From: Lachnospiraceae bacterium
GTDB taxonomy: Bacteria; Bacillota; Clostridia; Lachnospirales; Lachnospiraceae
NCBI GenBank assembly: GCA_017624235.1
Contig: JAGANL010000006.1
Span: 1 to 64,000, forward strand
Length of the DNA: 64,000 nt
Direction: 5' to 3'
Under the pieces are notes generated by a model. That model ran no database searches. It had not been told where the DNA came from and was given only the letters and a program-made list of their open reading frames with translations. The position numbers and the translations under genes were made by a program. Shown here in pieces: positions 44,796 through 55,044 of this stretch (position 1 is the first letter of the stretch; each line of letters begins with the position of its first letter).

Positions 44796-45206
44796 ATGAA
44801 CATTTTGTTTTTTCTGACGCCGAAGAAGGATGTGGCTCACGTCCATTCAGATGATTCCCTTCGGCAGGTCATGGAGAAAATGGAGCACCATGGATACACG
44901 GCGGTACCGCTTTTGTCCATGGACGGGGAGTATATCGGTACGGTGACGGAGGGAGATCTCCTCTGGAAGATGAAGGATATGGATTTTCCTGATTTAAGAG
45001 AAATGGAGGATATTTCCGTCATGCAGATTCTGAGACACAGGGATAATGAAGCAGTGCACATTGGGGCAGAAATGCAGGATTTGTGGGATAAGGTGATACG
45101 GCAGAATTTTGTTCCGGTGGTGGATGATAAGAACGTATTTATCGGGATTGTAACGAGAAAAGATATTATGACATATCTGAGGGACCAATTGAAGGAAAAA
45201 GCTTAA
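44796..45206 (+). CDS. CBS-domain pair protein
   Basis: This 136-residue protein consists almost entirely of two CBS motifs (residues 10-60 and 75-130), which together form one Bateman module binding adenosine nucleotides. The first shows GYTAVPLLSMDGEYIGTVTE GDLL-type features, the second FVPVVDDKNVFIGIVTRKDI. No other domain is attached, so it probably regulates a partner protein by sensing AMP, ATP or S-adenosylmethionine. GGAGACAGGGGG precedes the ATG. The third repeat element follows. Confidence 0.9.
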   Translation: MNILFFLTPKKDVAHVHSDDSLRQVMEKMEHHGYTAVPLLSMDGEYIGTVTEGDLLWKMKDMDFPDLREMEDISVMQILRHRDNEAVHIGAEMQDLWDKVIRQNFVPVVDDKNVFIGIVTRKDIMTYLRDQLKEKA

Positions 45207-45231
45207 AAAGCAGGTAGCAGTACCGGAAAGC

Positions 45232-45418
45232 AGGAGTCCAGCCCGCGTGGGTTTCCGCCCTCCCCAGCTCTGTCGCACAGAGAAAATTTCGGGACGACAT
45301 TCGGACTGGTTTTTGAATGCTCCATTAAGAAAACGCTCAGTCCTGCTGTATGTCCCCAAATTTTCTCAACGAAGCCGTGGCAGGGCGGGCTGAGATTTGC
45401 GCGGGCTGAACAGTCTAT
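45232..45418. repeat. Inverted-repeat intergenic element, copy 3 (short, degenerate)
   Basis: The segment shares with copy 1 the arm pieces CACAGAGAAAATTTC and GACGACATTCGGACTGG (left), and GAAAACGCTCAGTCC and TGCTGTATGTCC (right). The two outer arms still pair in part (AGCCCGCG against CGCGGGCT). The conserved core with two hairpins is missing: the left inner box is followed directly by GCTCCATTAAGAAAACGC. It lies between the convergent CBS and cutC genes, and its right end ACAGTCTAT equals that of copy 1. Confidence 0.75.
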
Positions 45419-45420
45419 GG

Positions 45421-46200
45421 CTAACTGAGAACTTTTCTTGCAGTACGGATGGCCTCTTCGTCGGTCTGCCAGAGGGAGTATTCGTCGAAGCCCGGAAGCC
45501 CCATGCTGACGGAAGGGTTACGGTAGGTCATGGCGCTGTTTATGACTTTTTTCCCGGACATATGGAAGGCGTGCAGGCTGGTTTCTGTCAGGAGCCTTTC
45601 AATGACGGAAGCATTTACTCCGGCGCCGGCCATGATCGTGAGACGGTCAGCAGCCTGTGTCTGCAATTCGTTTAAAAGCGGAATGCCGTCGGTACAGCAA
45701 TTTTTCTGGCCGGAGGTCAGGATAGTATCAAAGCCCAGCGTACAGGCCGTTTCGAGGGCTTCTTCGGCATCCTTGCACATATCAAAGGCACGATGCAGGG
45801 TCAGGTGCATGCCTTCAGCTTGTCCGATGAGACGTTTTAAGGCTTCTGGGTTCAGAGTGCCGTCTGGGTTCAGAGCACCGATTACGACACCGTCTGCACC
45901 GGCTTTGCGGAAACGGGCAATATCCTTTTCCATGATGCGGATTTCGTCCTCGGAATAGAGAAAATCGCCGAAGCGCGGGCGAATCAGGATATGGATGCGG
46001 ATATCACATTGTTCCCGGATGGATTCAAATAGAGAAAGGGTCGGCGTGGTGCCGCCGATGATGAGATTGCTGCACAGCTCCAGACGGTCAGCTCCGCCGC
46101 GGTGAGCTGCAAGAGCGGAAGCGGTGCTGTCAGTGCAGCATTCCAGAATATAGTCAGACCGGCCGGCAGCCGGCTGTAGTTTGGATGAGGATAAACTCAT
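45421..46200 (-). CDS. cutC: CutC family protein (copper homeostasis / TIM-barrel)
   Basis: This 259-residue cytoplasmic TIM-barrel protein is related to CutC. Motifs: LECCTDSTASALAAHRGGAD with DRLELCSNLIIGGTTPT, IHILIRPRFGDFLYSEDE, DGVVIGALNPDGTLN, LTLHRAFDM and ILTSGQ. The historical role in copper tolerance is disputed, and the true reaction is unknown. The ATG at 46200 has AAGGAG upstream. It is divergent from the OLD-type ATPase gene, with only 65 bases between the starts. Its stop borders repeat copy 3. Confidence 0.93.
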   Translation of the reverse strand: MSLSSSKLQPAAGRSDYILECCTDSTASALAAHRGGADRLELCSNLIIGGTTPTLSLFESIREQCDIRIHILIRPRFGDFLYSEDEIRIMEKDIARFRKAGADGVVIGALNPDGTLNPEALKRLIGQAEGMHLTLHRAFDMCKDAEEALETACTLGFDTILTSGQKNCCTDGIPLLNELQTQAADRLTIMAGAGVNASVIERLLTETSLHAFHMSGKKVINSAMTYRNPSVSMGLPGFDEYSLWQTDEEAIRTARKVLS

Positions 46201-46265
46201 GGCAAATCTCCTTTTTTAAGAACATTATGGAGAGTATCCAATCAAATGTCAAGCAGGGTATAGAG

Positions 46266-48134
46266 ATGCAGATTACAGGGCTACATATTAAAAATTTCCG
46301 GTTTATAGCGGATATGAAGATTGATGACATCGAGAGTGCGCTCATTCTGGTTGGAACCAACAATTCCGGGAAGAGCAGCGTGCTGGATGCGATACGTGCT
46401 GCTTTTGCAGATTATGTGATAGAAGCGGATGATTTTAATGAGAAGAAGCAGAATATAGAGGTAGAGGTGAAGCTTGCCATTTCCGAGGAGGATCTTAAGT
46501 TTCTGCATACGAATGGTGTAGTCAGCCAGTATAAACGGTACGATTTGTGGAAAAAGGAGTTTGAAAGCAGGCTTCCTTCTTATCAGGATGGTATACTGCG
46601 TTTTTTATTTGTGGAAAATTATAACGGCGGCCGAAGGTATGAGGACGGTTTGGAGAAGGGACGGAAAAGGAAGGACAACCGCTATATTCCTGCGGTGCTA
46701 CCCCAAATTTACTTCATAGATACTTCCCGGGATCTGAAACGTTTGCAGGAGGATATTTTGGCCTTTCAGGAGGATGACCTTCTGAACCAGATGCGCTCGG
46801 ACTGCTGTCTGTTTGACCGGATGCGAAAGTGCAATCACTGCTTTCAGTGTATCGGACTGATCCATCAGAAGACGACAGAAGAATTAAATGCCTTTGAAAC
46901 GGCAAAGCTGTTGGAATATAAGCTTTATCAGATGAATTTGAATGAATTTGGAGAGCGGGTGAATCGGAAATTTCATTTGAATGGAGGAAGCGAGGAACAG
47001 ATTCAGTATATGATGCGGTGTGATGCGGAACAGTATCTGAAGGTAGAGGCATGGACCTATCATGAAAAGCGGGATCAGTACAAACGGATTGAACAGATGG
47101 GAAAGGGAATGAGGAGCATTTACATGCTTTCCCTTTTGGAAGCCTATATGGAGGGCGGAAGAAGGACGGCAGGCATCATTATGATGGAGGATCCTGAAAT
47201 ATTCCTGCATCCGCAACTACAGAAGACCTCCGGCAATATCCTCTATCGGCTTTCCAAGAAAAATCAGGTCATTTTTTCCACCCATTCTCCGAATCTGTTC
47301 TATAATTTTAACAGCAGGCAGATCCGGCAGATTTATCTGGATGACAGCAGTATGACCTGTATGCGCAGGAATACGGATATCAATGCAATTTTGAATGACC
47401 TTGGTTATGCGGCAAATGACCTGATGAATGTGAGCTTCGTTTTTATTGTAGAGGGAAAGCAGGATAAGAGCAGACTGCCTCTGTTATTGAAAAAATATTA
47501 TTCCGAGGTGTATGACAGGCAGGGAAATCTGTCACGGATTGCAATCATTACGACAAACAGCTGTACCAATATCAAGACCTATGCTAATTTGAAATATATG
47601 AATCAGATTTATCTGCGGGATCAGTTCCTGATGATACGGGACGGAGACGGACAGGATGCGGAGAAGCTTGCCGGACAGCTCTGCCGTTATTATGATGAGC
47701 GCAGCAGGGAGGAGACAGACAGTCTGCCACGTGTGACACGGAGAAATGTGTTGATTCTGAAATACTATTCGTTTGAAAATTATTTTCTGAATCCGAGGGT
47801 GATGGCACAGATCGGCATTCTGGAGAAGGAAGAGGATTTTTATACGATTCTGTATGCAAAGTGGAAGGAGTATCTTTACCGCATCCGAAGTGGCAAAGCA
47901 CTGATACGGGCGCTTGGAAGAGAACTGGAATCACCTGAGGATGTAAAGGAACATATGGAAGAAATCAAAATTCACATGAGAGGACACAATCTATATGATA
48001 TTTTTTATGGCTCTGTCCGGGACAGGGAGAAGGAGCTGCTTACCAGATATATAGAGCTGGCGCCCAGAGAGGATTTTGCGGACATTCTGGATACGATTGA
48101 TTCCTTTATCTATTTTGACAACCGGAAAAAATAA
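46266..48134 (+). CDS. OLD-family ATPase with TOPRIM-type nuclease domain
   Basis: This 622-residue protein joins an ABC-like ATPase (Walker A GTNNSGKSS, residues 30-38; Walker B IMMEDPEIFLHP; H-loop FSTHSP) to a C-terminal TOPRIM metal site (FIVEGKQDKSRLP with Glu396; RDGDGQD from residue 458). This is the layout of class 1 OLD nucleases, such as phage P2 Old, and related to GajA of Gabija defence. The residues between the Walker A and B regions hold four cysteines (CNHCFQC cluster) that could bind metal. The start is set at MQITGLHIKNFRF, typical of the family; an ATG at 46227 is an alternative and neither has a strong ribosome site. No UvrD-like helicase or other defence gene is adjacent, so a DNA repair or stand-alone antiphage role remains open. 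Confidence 0.85.
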   Translation: MQITGLHIKNFRFIADMKIDDIESALILVGTNNSGKSSVLDAIRAAFADYVIEADDFNEKKQNIEVEVKLAISEEDLKFLHTNGVVSQYKRYDLWKKEFESRLPSYQDGILRFLFVENYNGGRRYEDGLEKGRKRKDNRYIPAVLPQIYFIDTSRDLKRLQEDILAFQEDDLLNQMRSDCCLFDRMRKCNHCFQCIGLIHQKTTEELNAFETAKLLEYKLYQMNLNEFGERVNRKFHLNGGSEEQIQYMMRCDAEQYLKVEAWTYHEKRDQYKRIEQMGKGMRSIYMLSLLEAYMEGGRRTAGIIMMEDPEIFLHPQLQKTSGNILYRLSKKNQVIFSTHSPNLFYNFNSRQIRQIYLDDSSMTCMRRNTDINAILNDLGYAANDLMNVSFVFIVEGKQDKSRLPLLLKKYYSEVYDRQGNLSRIAIITTNSCTNIKTYANLKYMNQIYLRDQFLMIRDGDGQDAEKLAGQLCRYYDERSREETDSLPRVTRRNVLILKYYSFENYFLNPRVMAQIGILEKEEDFYTILYAKWKEYLYRIRSGKALIRALGRELESPEDVKEHMEEIKIHMRGHNLYDIFYGSVRDREKELLTRYIELAPREDFADILDTIDSFIYFDNRKK

Positions 48135-48195
48135 AACGTCTGTTCATATGAAAAACTTTCCATCATAATATTTTTATCTCCGAAGATACTAAGAA

Positions 48196-48292
48196 CAAGA
48201 TAAGACGGCGGAACAACCTTATGCTGAATACCTTCAGGATAGGGAAGGGACGAAGCCTTATCTTGAAGGATAGATAAATACCGCTTACGCGG
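48196..48292 (+). promoter_or_regulatory. Structured leader of the spore-protein gene
   Basis: An outer stem CAAGATAAG (48196-48204)/CTTATCTTG (48257-48265) encloses a second stem: CCTTAT, one mismatch, CTGAA (48217-48228) pairs with TTCAG, ATAGGG (48233-48244). A third small hairpin CCGC/GCGG lies at 48281-48292 just before the ribosome site. Upstream, TTCATA (48143-48148) and CATAATA (48164-48170) are weakly like a sporulation sigma-G promoter. Confidence 0.5.
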
Positions 48293-48319
48293 CAAATAAC
48301 AAAACGGAGGTAAATCAAA

Positions 48320-48520
48320 ATGGCAAGTAACAGCAAGAGCAGAATGGAAGTTCCTGAAGCAAAGGCAGCTATGGATCGTTTTAAAACAGAGGTAGCTTCT
48401 GAGTTAGGTGTTAACCTGAAGGAAGGCTACAATGGTGACTTAACTTCCAAAGAAGCAGGTTCCATCGGTGGTGAGATGGTTCGTAGAATGATCAAACGCC
48501 AGGAAGAGCAGATGAAATAA
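48320..48520 (+). CDS. Small acid-soluble spore protein, alpha/beta type
   Basis: This 66-residue DNA-binding protein coats and protects the chromosome in dormant spores and is degraded by the germination protease Gpr. Family motifs: EVPEAKAAMDRFKTEVASEL with the usual Gpr cleavage region (TEVASELG) and the DNA-contact helix GYNGDLTSKEAGSIGGEMVR. ACGGAGG precedes the ATG. It has a long structured leader and its own terminator. This shows that the organism can form spores. Confidence 0.95.
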   Translation: MASNSKSRMEVPEAKAAMDRFKTEVASELGVNLKEGYNGDLTSKEAGSIGGEMVRRMIKRQEEQMK

Positions 48521-48553
48521 CCTGCTGAAGCGGCAGTAGAACAGCATAAAGAG

Positions 48554-48582
48554 GCCGGCAGTCCCAGGGCTGCCGGCTTTTT
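48554..48582 (+). terminator. Terminator of the spore-protein gene
   Basis: GCCGGCAG (48554-48561) pairs with CTGCCGGC (48570-48577), then five T. Confidence 0.93.
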
Positions 48583-48630
48583 CGCGCGGTCACTTAATAG
48601 AAATTAAGAGATTTTTAAGTGGAAAAAGAA

Positions 48631-48659
48631 TTGCGGTTTACTTTTTCATATGCTATAAT
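48631..48659 (+). promoter_or_regulatory. Promoter of trigger factor and clp genes
   Basis: TTGCGG (48631-48636), 17 bases, TGC plus TATAAT (48654-48659). No CIRCE or CtsR box is evident around it. Confidence 0.8.
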
Positions 48660-48723
48660 CGTAGAATGACTGTGATTATGTATATTTTTAAAGGACATAC
48701 GATATTGAAGGAGGAACTGTAAA

Positions 48724-50046
48724 ATGAGTTTACAGGTTGAAAAACTGGAAAAGAACATGGCAAAGCTGACCATCGAAGTGTCAGCAGAGGAACTGGAAAA
48801 AGCGATTGAAAGCGCTTATCACAAGAATAAGAACAAAATCAGCGTTCCGGGCTTCCGTAAAGGCAAAGTACCGCGTCAGATGATTGAGAAAATGTATGGC
48901 AAGGCAGTATTTTATGAGGATGCTGCAAATGAACTGATTCCGACAGCTTATGAGAAGGCGCTGGATGAATGTGAGGAAACGATTGTTTCTTCTCCGAAGA
49001 TCGAGGTGACACAGATTGAGGCAGGCCAGCCGTTCATCTTTACTGCAGAGGTAGCATTAAAGCCGGAAGTAAAGCTTGGCAAGTATAAGGGCGTAAAGGT
49101 TCCGAAGGCTGATGTTGAGGTAACAGAGGAAGAAGTAAACGCAGCAATTGACAGGGAAAGAGAGAGCAATGCCAGAACAATTTCCATCGAAGACCGTGCA
49201 GTGAAGGACGGCGATATTACTTCTCTGGATTTTGAAGGCTTTGTAGACGGTGTCGCTTTTGAAGGCGGCAAGGGCGATAACTATCCGCTTACCATCGGCT
49301 CCGGTGCGTTCATTCCGGGCTTTGAAGAGCAGTTAGTAGGTGCTGAAATCGGTAAGGAAGTAGAAGTGAACGTTACTTTCCCGGAGGACTATCAGGCGAA
49401 GGAGCTGGCAGGAAAGGCGGCCGTATTCAAATGTACTGTAAAGGAAATCAAAGAGAAGCAGCTTCCGGAGCTGGATGATGAGTTCGCAGCAGAGGTTTCT
49501 GAATTTGATACACTTGCTGAATATAAGGAAGATGTGAAGAAGAACCTGACCGAAAAGAAGGAAAAGGAAGCAAAGAATGCCAAAGAGGATGCTGCAATCA
49601 AGGCTGTAATCGAGGATTCCGATATGGAAATTCCGGAGGCTATGATTGAGACACAGCAGAGACAGATGGTAGATGAGTTTGCTCAGAGAATCACCATGCA
49701 GGGAATTTCTCTGGAGCAGTACTTCCAGTTTACCGGTCTGACCGCAGAGAGAATGATGGAGCAGGTAAAGCCGCAGGCTGAGAACCGCATCAAGTCCCGT
49801 CTGGTATTAGAGGCAGTGGCTGCAAAAGAGAAGATTGAGCCGACTGAGGAAGAAGTAGAAGAAGAGTTAAAGACAATGGGTGAGGCTTACCAGATGGAGC
49901 TTGAAAAGGTAAAAGAGCTTCTGGATGATAAGGCTATCAAGCAGATCAAGGAAGATCTGGCTGTACGTAAGGCTGCTGAATTTGTAGTGGAAAATGCAAA
50001 GGAAGAGAAGCCGAAGAAGGCAAAGGCTGCAAAGGAAGAGGAATAA
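48724..50046 (+). CDS. tig: Trigger factor
   Basis: This 440-residue ribosome-associated chaperone and peptidyl-prolyl isomerase receives nascent chains at the exit tunnel. The ribosome-binding domain carries the signature GFRKGKVPRQMIEKMYG near residue 42. The FKBP-type domain (about 150-245) has DITSLDFEGFVDGVAFEGGK and GSGAFIPGFEEQLVGAE. The C-terminal helical domain ends in a Lys/Glu-rich tail (PKKAKAAKEEE). AAGGAGG precedes the ATG. It leads the order tig-clpP-clpX-lon-engB, which is widely conserved in Firmicutes. Confidence 0.97.
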   Translation: MSLQVEKLEKNMAKLTIEVSAEELEKAIESAYHKNKNKISVPGFRKGKVPRQMIEKMYGKAVFYEDAANELIPTAYEKALDECEETIVSSPKIEVTQIEAGQPFIFTAEVALKPEVKLGKYKGVKVPKADVEVTEEEVNAAIDRERESNARTISIEDRAVKDGDITSLDFEGFVDGVAFEGGKGDNYPLTIGSGAFIPGFEEQLVGAEIGKEVEVNVTFPEDYQAKELAGKAAVFKCTVKEIKEKQLPELDDEFAAEVSEFDTLAEYKEDVKKNLTEKKEKEAKNAKEDAAIKAVIEDSDMEIPEAMIETQQRQMVDEFAQRITMQGISLEQYFQFTGLTAERMMEQVKPQAENRIKSRLVLEAVAAKEKIEPTEEEVEEELKTMGEAYQMELEKVKELLDDKAIKQIKEDLAVRKAAEFVVENAKEEKPKKAKAAKEEE

Positions 50047-50079
50047 TAGCCGGAATAGAAAAGACATGGAGGAATGAGT

Positions 50080-50682
50080 ATGAGTTTAGTACCTTATGTC
50101 ATTGAACAAACAAGCAGGGGTGAAAGATCCTACGATATTTATTCAAGACTTTTAAAAGACAGAATTATTTTTCTGGGAGAGGAAGTCAATGACACGACAG
50201 CCAGCCTGATCGTGGCGCAGCTTCTGTTCTTAGAATCCGAAGACCCGGACAAGGATATCCAGTTTTATATCAACAGCCCGGGCGGAAGCATTACAGCAGG
50301 TATGGCAATCTATGATACCATGAAATATGTGAAGTGTGATGTATCCACGATGTGTATCGGTATGGCAGCCAGCATGGGAGCTTTCCTGTTAGCAGGCGGA
50401 ACCAAGGGTAAGCGTATGGCCCTCCCGAATGCGGAAATCATGATTCATCAGCCGCTTGGTGGAGCACAGGGACAGGCAACAGAAATTGAAATTGCTGCAA
50501 AGCACATCCTGTTCATTAAGGAAAGGATGAACCGTATCATGGCGGAGAACTGCGGAAAGGACTATGAGGTCATTGCGGCAGATACCGAAAGAGACAACTG
50601 GAAAACAGCCGAGGAAGCGTTGGCTTACGGACTGATTGACCGCGTGGTAACGACCAGAAAAGCAGCGGAAGAAAGCAAATAG
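50080..50682 (+). CDS. clpP: ATP-dependent Clp protease proteolytic subunit
   Basis: This 200-residue serine peptidase forms the two-ring tetradecameric chamber that degrades proteins fed by ClpX or ClpC. The catalytic triad is visible: Ser98 in [11 protein letters not shown], His123 in [11 protein letters not shown], and Asp172 in the ADTERDNW region. The oxyanion strand is [17 protein letters not shown]. The ATG at 50080 has GGAGG 7 bases upstream, while the ATG at 50074 abuts it; this choice also gives the standard numbering of the triad. Confidence 0.97.
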   Translation: MSLVPYVIEQTSRGERSYDIYSRLLKDRIIFLGEEVNDTTASLIVAQLLFLESEDPDKDIQFYINSPGGSITAGMAIYDTMKYVKCDVSTMCIGMAASMGAFLLAGGTKGKRMALPNAEIMIHQPLGGAQGQATEIEIAAKHILFIKERMNRIMAENCGKDYEVIAADTERDNWKTAEEALAYGLIDRVVTTRKAAEESK

Positions 50683-50696
50683 AGTGGAGACAGAAA

Positions 50697-51974
<1,278 letters not shown>

Positions 51975-51990
51975 GCATAAGAAGGGGATG

Positions 51991-52014
51991 GACGCCGCAG
52001 TGATTGCGGCGTTT
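51991..52014 (+). terminator. Hairpin between clpX and lon
   Basis: ACGCCGCA (51992-51999) pairs perfectly with TGCGGCGT (52005-52012), followed by TTGTCG. It is a weak terminator or attenuator that ends 24 bases before the lon start. Confidence 0.5.
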
Positions 52015-52035
52015 GTCGTATACAGGGAGAAACGT

Positions 52036-54396
52036 ATGGAAAAAGGGAACGGTAATGAAAGAATGCCGGCAGTAGCGCTGCGTGGATTGATTGTCATGCC
52101 GGATATGATCATGCACTTTGATCTTAGCCGTAAAAAATCAATTGAATCAGTACAGCAGGCAATGATGGGGGATCAGAGACTGTTTGCGGTAGCTCAGAAA
52201 AGCTCAGATGTAGAGGAGCCGGAAAAGGACGATCTGTATGTGGTTGGAACGGTTGCGGAGGTCAAGCAGGTGACCAAGCTCCCGAATGGAATCCTGAGAG
52301 TCTTGGTGGATGGATGCTACAGGGCAAGATTGGAAAAGCTGGAGGATAAGGATGATCAGTATCTGATTGCGGAGATTACCAGGCTGGAAAGCATCAGTGA
52401 GGACCTGGACCCGGTACAGGAACAGGCTATGATGCGTCATTTGCTGGAGCTTTATGAGGAGTATCTGGACATCAGTCCCAGAGCGGGCAAGAATATTATC
52501 CGGCATTTAAAGGAGCTGGAAAATCTGGAAGTGTTGATGAACCAGATTATCGTTTCCATGCCGCTTAGCCAGTCTACGAAGCAGAAGCTGTTAGAGACTA
52601 TTAAGCTGGAGGAGCGTTATACGTTTCTGGCACAGATTATCGGCAGTGAAACGGAAATCAGCCGTGCCAAGCTGGAGCTTTCCGAAAGAATCAAGACCAG
52701 GGTTGAGAAGAATCAGAGGGAATATCTGCTGCGGGAACAGATGAATTATATCCGTGAAGAGCTGGGTGATAAAGGAAAGTCAGAGGCGGATCAATTTGAA
52801 GAGGAATGTGAGAAGCTCAAGGCGTCCAGGGAGGTCAAGGAGAAAATTCAGAAGGAAATCCGGCGATTCCTTTCCATTTCTCCAAGCAGCTCGGAAAGTG
52901 CTGTAGAGCGAAGCTATATTGAGACTCTGTTAGAGATGCCGTGGGATAAGATGTCAAAGGACAGTACCGATATTGGAAAGGCAGAGGCAATACTCAATGC
53001 CGATCATTACGGTCTGGAACAGGTCAAGGAGCGTATCCTGGAATTTTTGGCAGTCCGTGCACTGACCAGACACGGAGACAGTCCGATTATCTGTCTGGTA
53101 GGCCCTCCGGGAACCGGTAAGACATCGATTGCCAGAAGTGTGGCAAGGGCATTGAATAAAAAATATGTACGAATCAGTCTGGGTGGAATACGTGATGAAA
53201 ATGAGATCAGAGGGCATCGAAGAACCTATGTGGGGGCTATGCCGGGTCGAATCGCAGCCGGACTCAGACAGGCGGGCGTCAAGAATCCGCTGATGCTGTT
53301 GGATGAAATCGACAAGGTGAGCGGAGACAATACCAGGGGAGATACGGCGGCTGCGCTGTTGGAGGTACTGGATTCGGAGCAGAACAACAGATTCCGGGAT
53401 CATTATATCGAGCTCCCGGTGGACCTCTCTGAGGTACTCTTTATTGCGACGGCAAATTCCGTATCCACGATTCCGAAGCCTCTGTTAGACCGTATGGAGT
53501 TAATTGAGGTAACGAGCTATACGGCAAATGAGAAGTTCCATATTGCAAAAGAACATCTGGTGAAGAAGCAGCTTGGAAAGAACGGTCTGACCAGAGAAAT
53601 GCTGTCCATCAGCGATCATGCGCTGGAGGCTGTCATCACAGGCTATACAAAGGAAGCCGGTGTTCGAAATCTGGAAAGAAAGATTGGAACAATCTGCAGG
53701 AAGGCAGCAAGGGAAATCCTGCAAAAGAACAGGCAGAGTATCCATGTAATAGCTTCCAATCTGGAAAAATATCTTGGCAAGCCCCGTTATTCGCAGGAAA
53801 GAGCAAACGAGACGGATGAGGTTGGAATCGTAAGAGGACTTGCCTGGACGAGCGTAGGTGGAGACACCCTGCAAATTGAAGTCAATATGATGCCCGGAAA
53901 GGGAGAGATTGAACTGACGGGGCAGATGGGCGATGTAATGAAGGAATCTGCAAAAACTGGCTTCAGCTATATCCGTTCGGTTAGTGAACAGTATCACATT
54001 GATGCAGAGATGTTTCAGAAAAATGACTTCCATATTCATATTCCGGAGGGAGCTGTGCCGAAGGATGGACCAAGCGCAGGCATTACCATGGCAACAGCTA
54101 TGCTGTCTGTGCTGACCGGTATTCCGGTGCGGGCTGATGTGGTAATGACCGGAGAGATTACCTTAAGAGGAAGGGTTTTGCCCATCGGCGGGCTGAAGGA
54201 AAAAACACTCGCTGCTAAGATGGCCGGAGTCAGAACGGTTCTGGTGCCGAAGCAGAATGAAAAGGATATTGAAGAAATAGCAAAGGAAATTAAATCAGGA
54301 TTGCAGATTGTCTTTGTAGATAATATGCAGGAGGTCATAGGGTATGCCTTTGCTTCCGAAGGCTGTCAGGAAGTGGAAGCTTTCAACAGGCGTTAG
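52036..54396 (+). CDS. lon: ATP-dependent protease La
   Basis: This 786-residue AAA+ serine protease degrades misfolded and regulatory proteins. It has an N-terminal substrate domain (LRGLIVMPDMIMHFD start), a coiled-coil linker, Walker A GPPGTGKTS from residue 356, Walker B MLLDEIDKVS, and the protease domain with Ser680 in PKDGPSAGITMATAM and the Lys of GGLKEKTLAAKMAG. The ATG at 52036 follows AGGGAG; a longer frame from 51988 would read through the hairpin before it. The C-terminus has a short Cys/Glu tail (EGCQEVEAFNRR). Confidence 0.97.
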   Translation: MEKGNGNERMPAVALRGLIVMPDMIMHFDLSRKKSIESVQQAMMGDQRLFAVAQKSSDVEEPEKDDLYVVGTVAEVKQVTKLPNGILRVLVDGCYRARLEKLEDKDDQYLIAEITRLESISEDLDPVQEQAMMRHLLELYEEYLDISPRAGKNIIRHLKELENLEVLMNQIIVSMPLSQSTKQKLLETIKLEERYTFLAQIIGSETEISRAKLELSERIKTRVEKNQREYLLREQMNYIREELGDKGKSEADQFEEECEKLKASREVKEKIQKEIRRFLSISPSSSESAVERSYIETLLEMPWDKMSKDSTDIGKAEAILNADHYGLEQVKERILEFLAVRALTRHGDSPIICLVGPPGTGKTSIARSVARALNKKYVRISLGGIRDENEIRGHRRTYVGAMPGRIAAGLRQAGVKNPLMLLDEIDKVSGDNTRGDTAAALLEVLDSEQNNRFRDHYIELPVDLSEVLFIATANSVSTIPKPLLDRMELIEVTSYTANEKFHIAKEHLVKKQLGKNGLTREMLSISDHALEAVITGYTKEAGVRNLERKIGTICRKAAREILQKNRQSIHVIASNLEKYLGKPRYSQERANETDEVGIVRGLAWTSVGGDTLQIEVNMMPGKGEIELTGQMGDVMKESAKTGFSYIRSVSEQYHIDAEMFQKNDFHIHIPEGAVPKDGPSAGITMATAMLSVLTGIPVRADVVMTGEITLRGRVLPIGGLKEKTLAAKMAGVRTVLVPKQNEKDIEEIAKEIKSGLQIVFVDNMQEVIGYAFASEGCQEVEAFNRR

Positions 54397-54438
54397 CAGG
54401 CAGGCATCAGATCGAGAAAGAAGGAGCGGCAGGTCGGT

Positions 54439-55044
54439 ATGATCATAAAAAAGGTGAGTCTGGAGACAGTATGCGGTATTACAAGCAAGCTTCCGGACAA
54501 TATGCTTCCCGAAATAGCATTTGCGGGAAAAAGTAATGTGGGAAAATCCTCCCTCATCAATGCGCTTATGAATCGAAAGTCATTGGCAAGAACCAGTGCA
54601 CAGCCGGGTAAGACACAGACGATTAACTTCTATAATATCAACAATGAGATGTACTTCGTGGATTTGCCCGGATATGGCTATGCAAAGGCAGCGGAAGAGG
54701 TCAAGGCAAAGTGGGGAAAGATGATTGAACGATATCTGCATCAGTCAAAGCAGCTTCGTGCCGTGTTCCTGTTGATTGATATACGCCATGAGCCGGGAGC
54801 GAATGACCGGAATATGTATGACTGGATATTGCATCAGGGCTATGAGCCTGTCATTATTGCTACAAAGCTGGACAAGATAAACAGAAGCCAGATTCAGAAG
54901 CATGTAAAAATGCTGAAGGATGGATTGAAGGTGGAAAAAGGAACGGTTGTTATTCCATTTTCTGCGCAGACAAAGCAGGGAAGAGAGGAAATTTATGACT
55001 ATATTTCCAGCCTGCTGACGGAGGAAAGAAGGGAGTCCGAATGA
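54439..55044 (+). CDS. engB: Ribosome biogenesis GTPase YsxC/EngB
   Basis: This is a 201-residue TrmE-Era-EngA-YihA-class GTPase needed for assembly of the large ribosomal subunit. G motifs: G1 AGKSNVGKSSLINALMN, G2 with PGKTQTINFY, G3 VDLPGYGYAK, G4 TKLDKI, G5 PFSAQTKQG. AAGGAGC lies about 12 bases before the ATG. It follows lon as in many Firmicutes and overlaps the next gene by four bases (ATGA). Confidence 0.96.
   Translation: MIIKKVSLETVCGITSKLPDNMLPEIAFAGKSNVGKSSLINALMNRKSLARTSAQPGKTQTINFYNINNEMYFVDLPGYGYAKAAEEVKAKWGKMIERYLHQSKQLRAVFLLIDIRHEPGANDRNMYDWILHQGYEPVIIATKLDKINRSQIQKHVKMLKDGLKVEKGTVVIPFSAQTKQGREEIYDYISSLLTEERRESE

Noticed and set aside
45421-48134. A defence island around the OLD-type nuclease
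   Set aside because: Neighbours are CutC and a spore-protein gene, and no other known defence, toxin or mobility gene is present.
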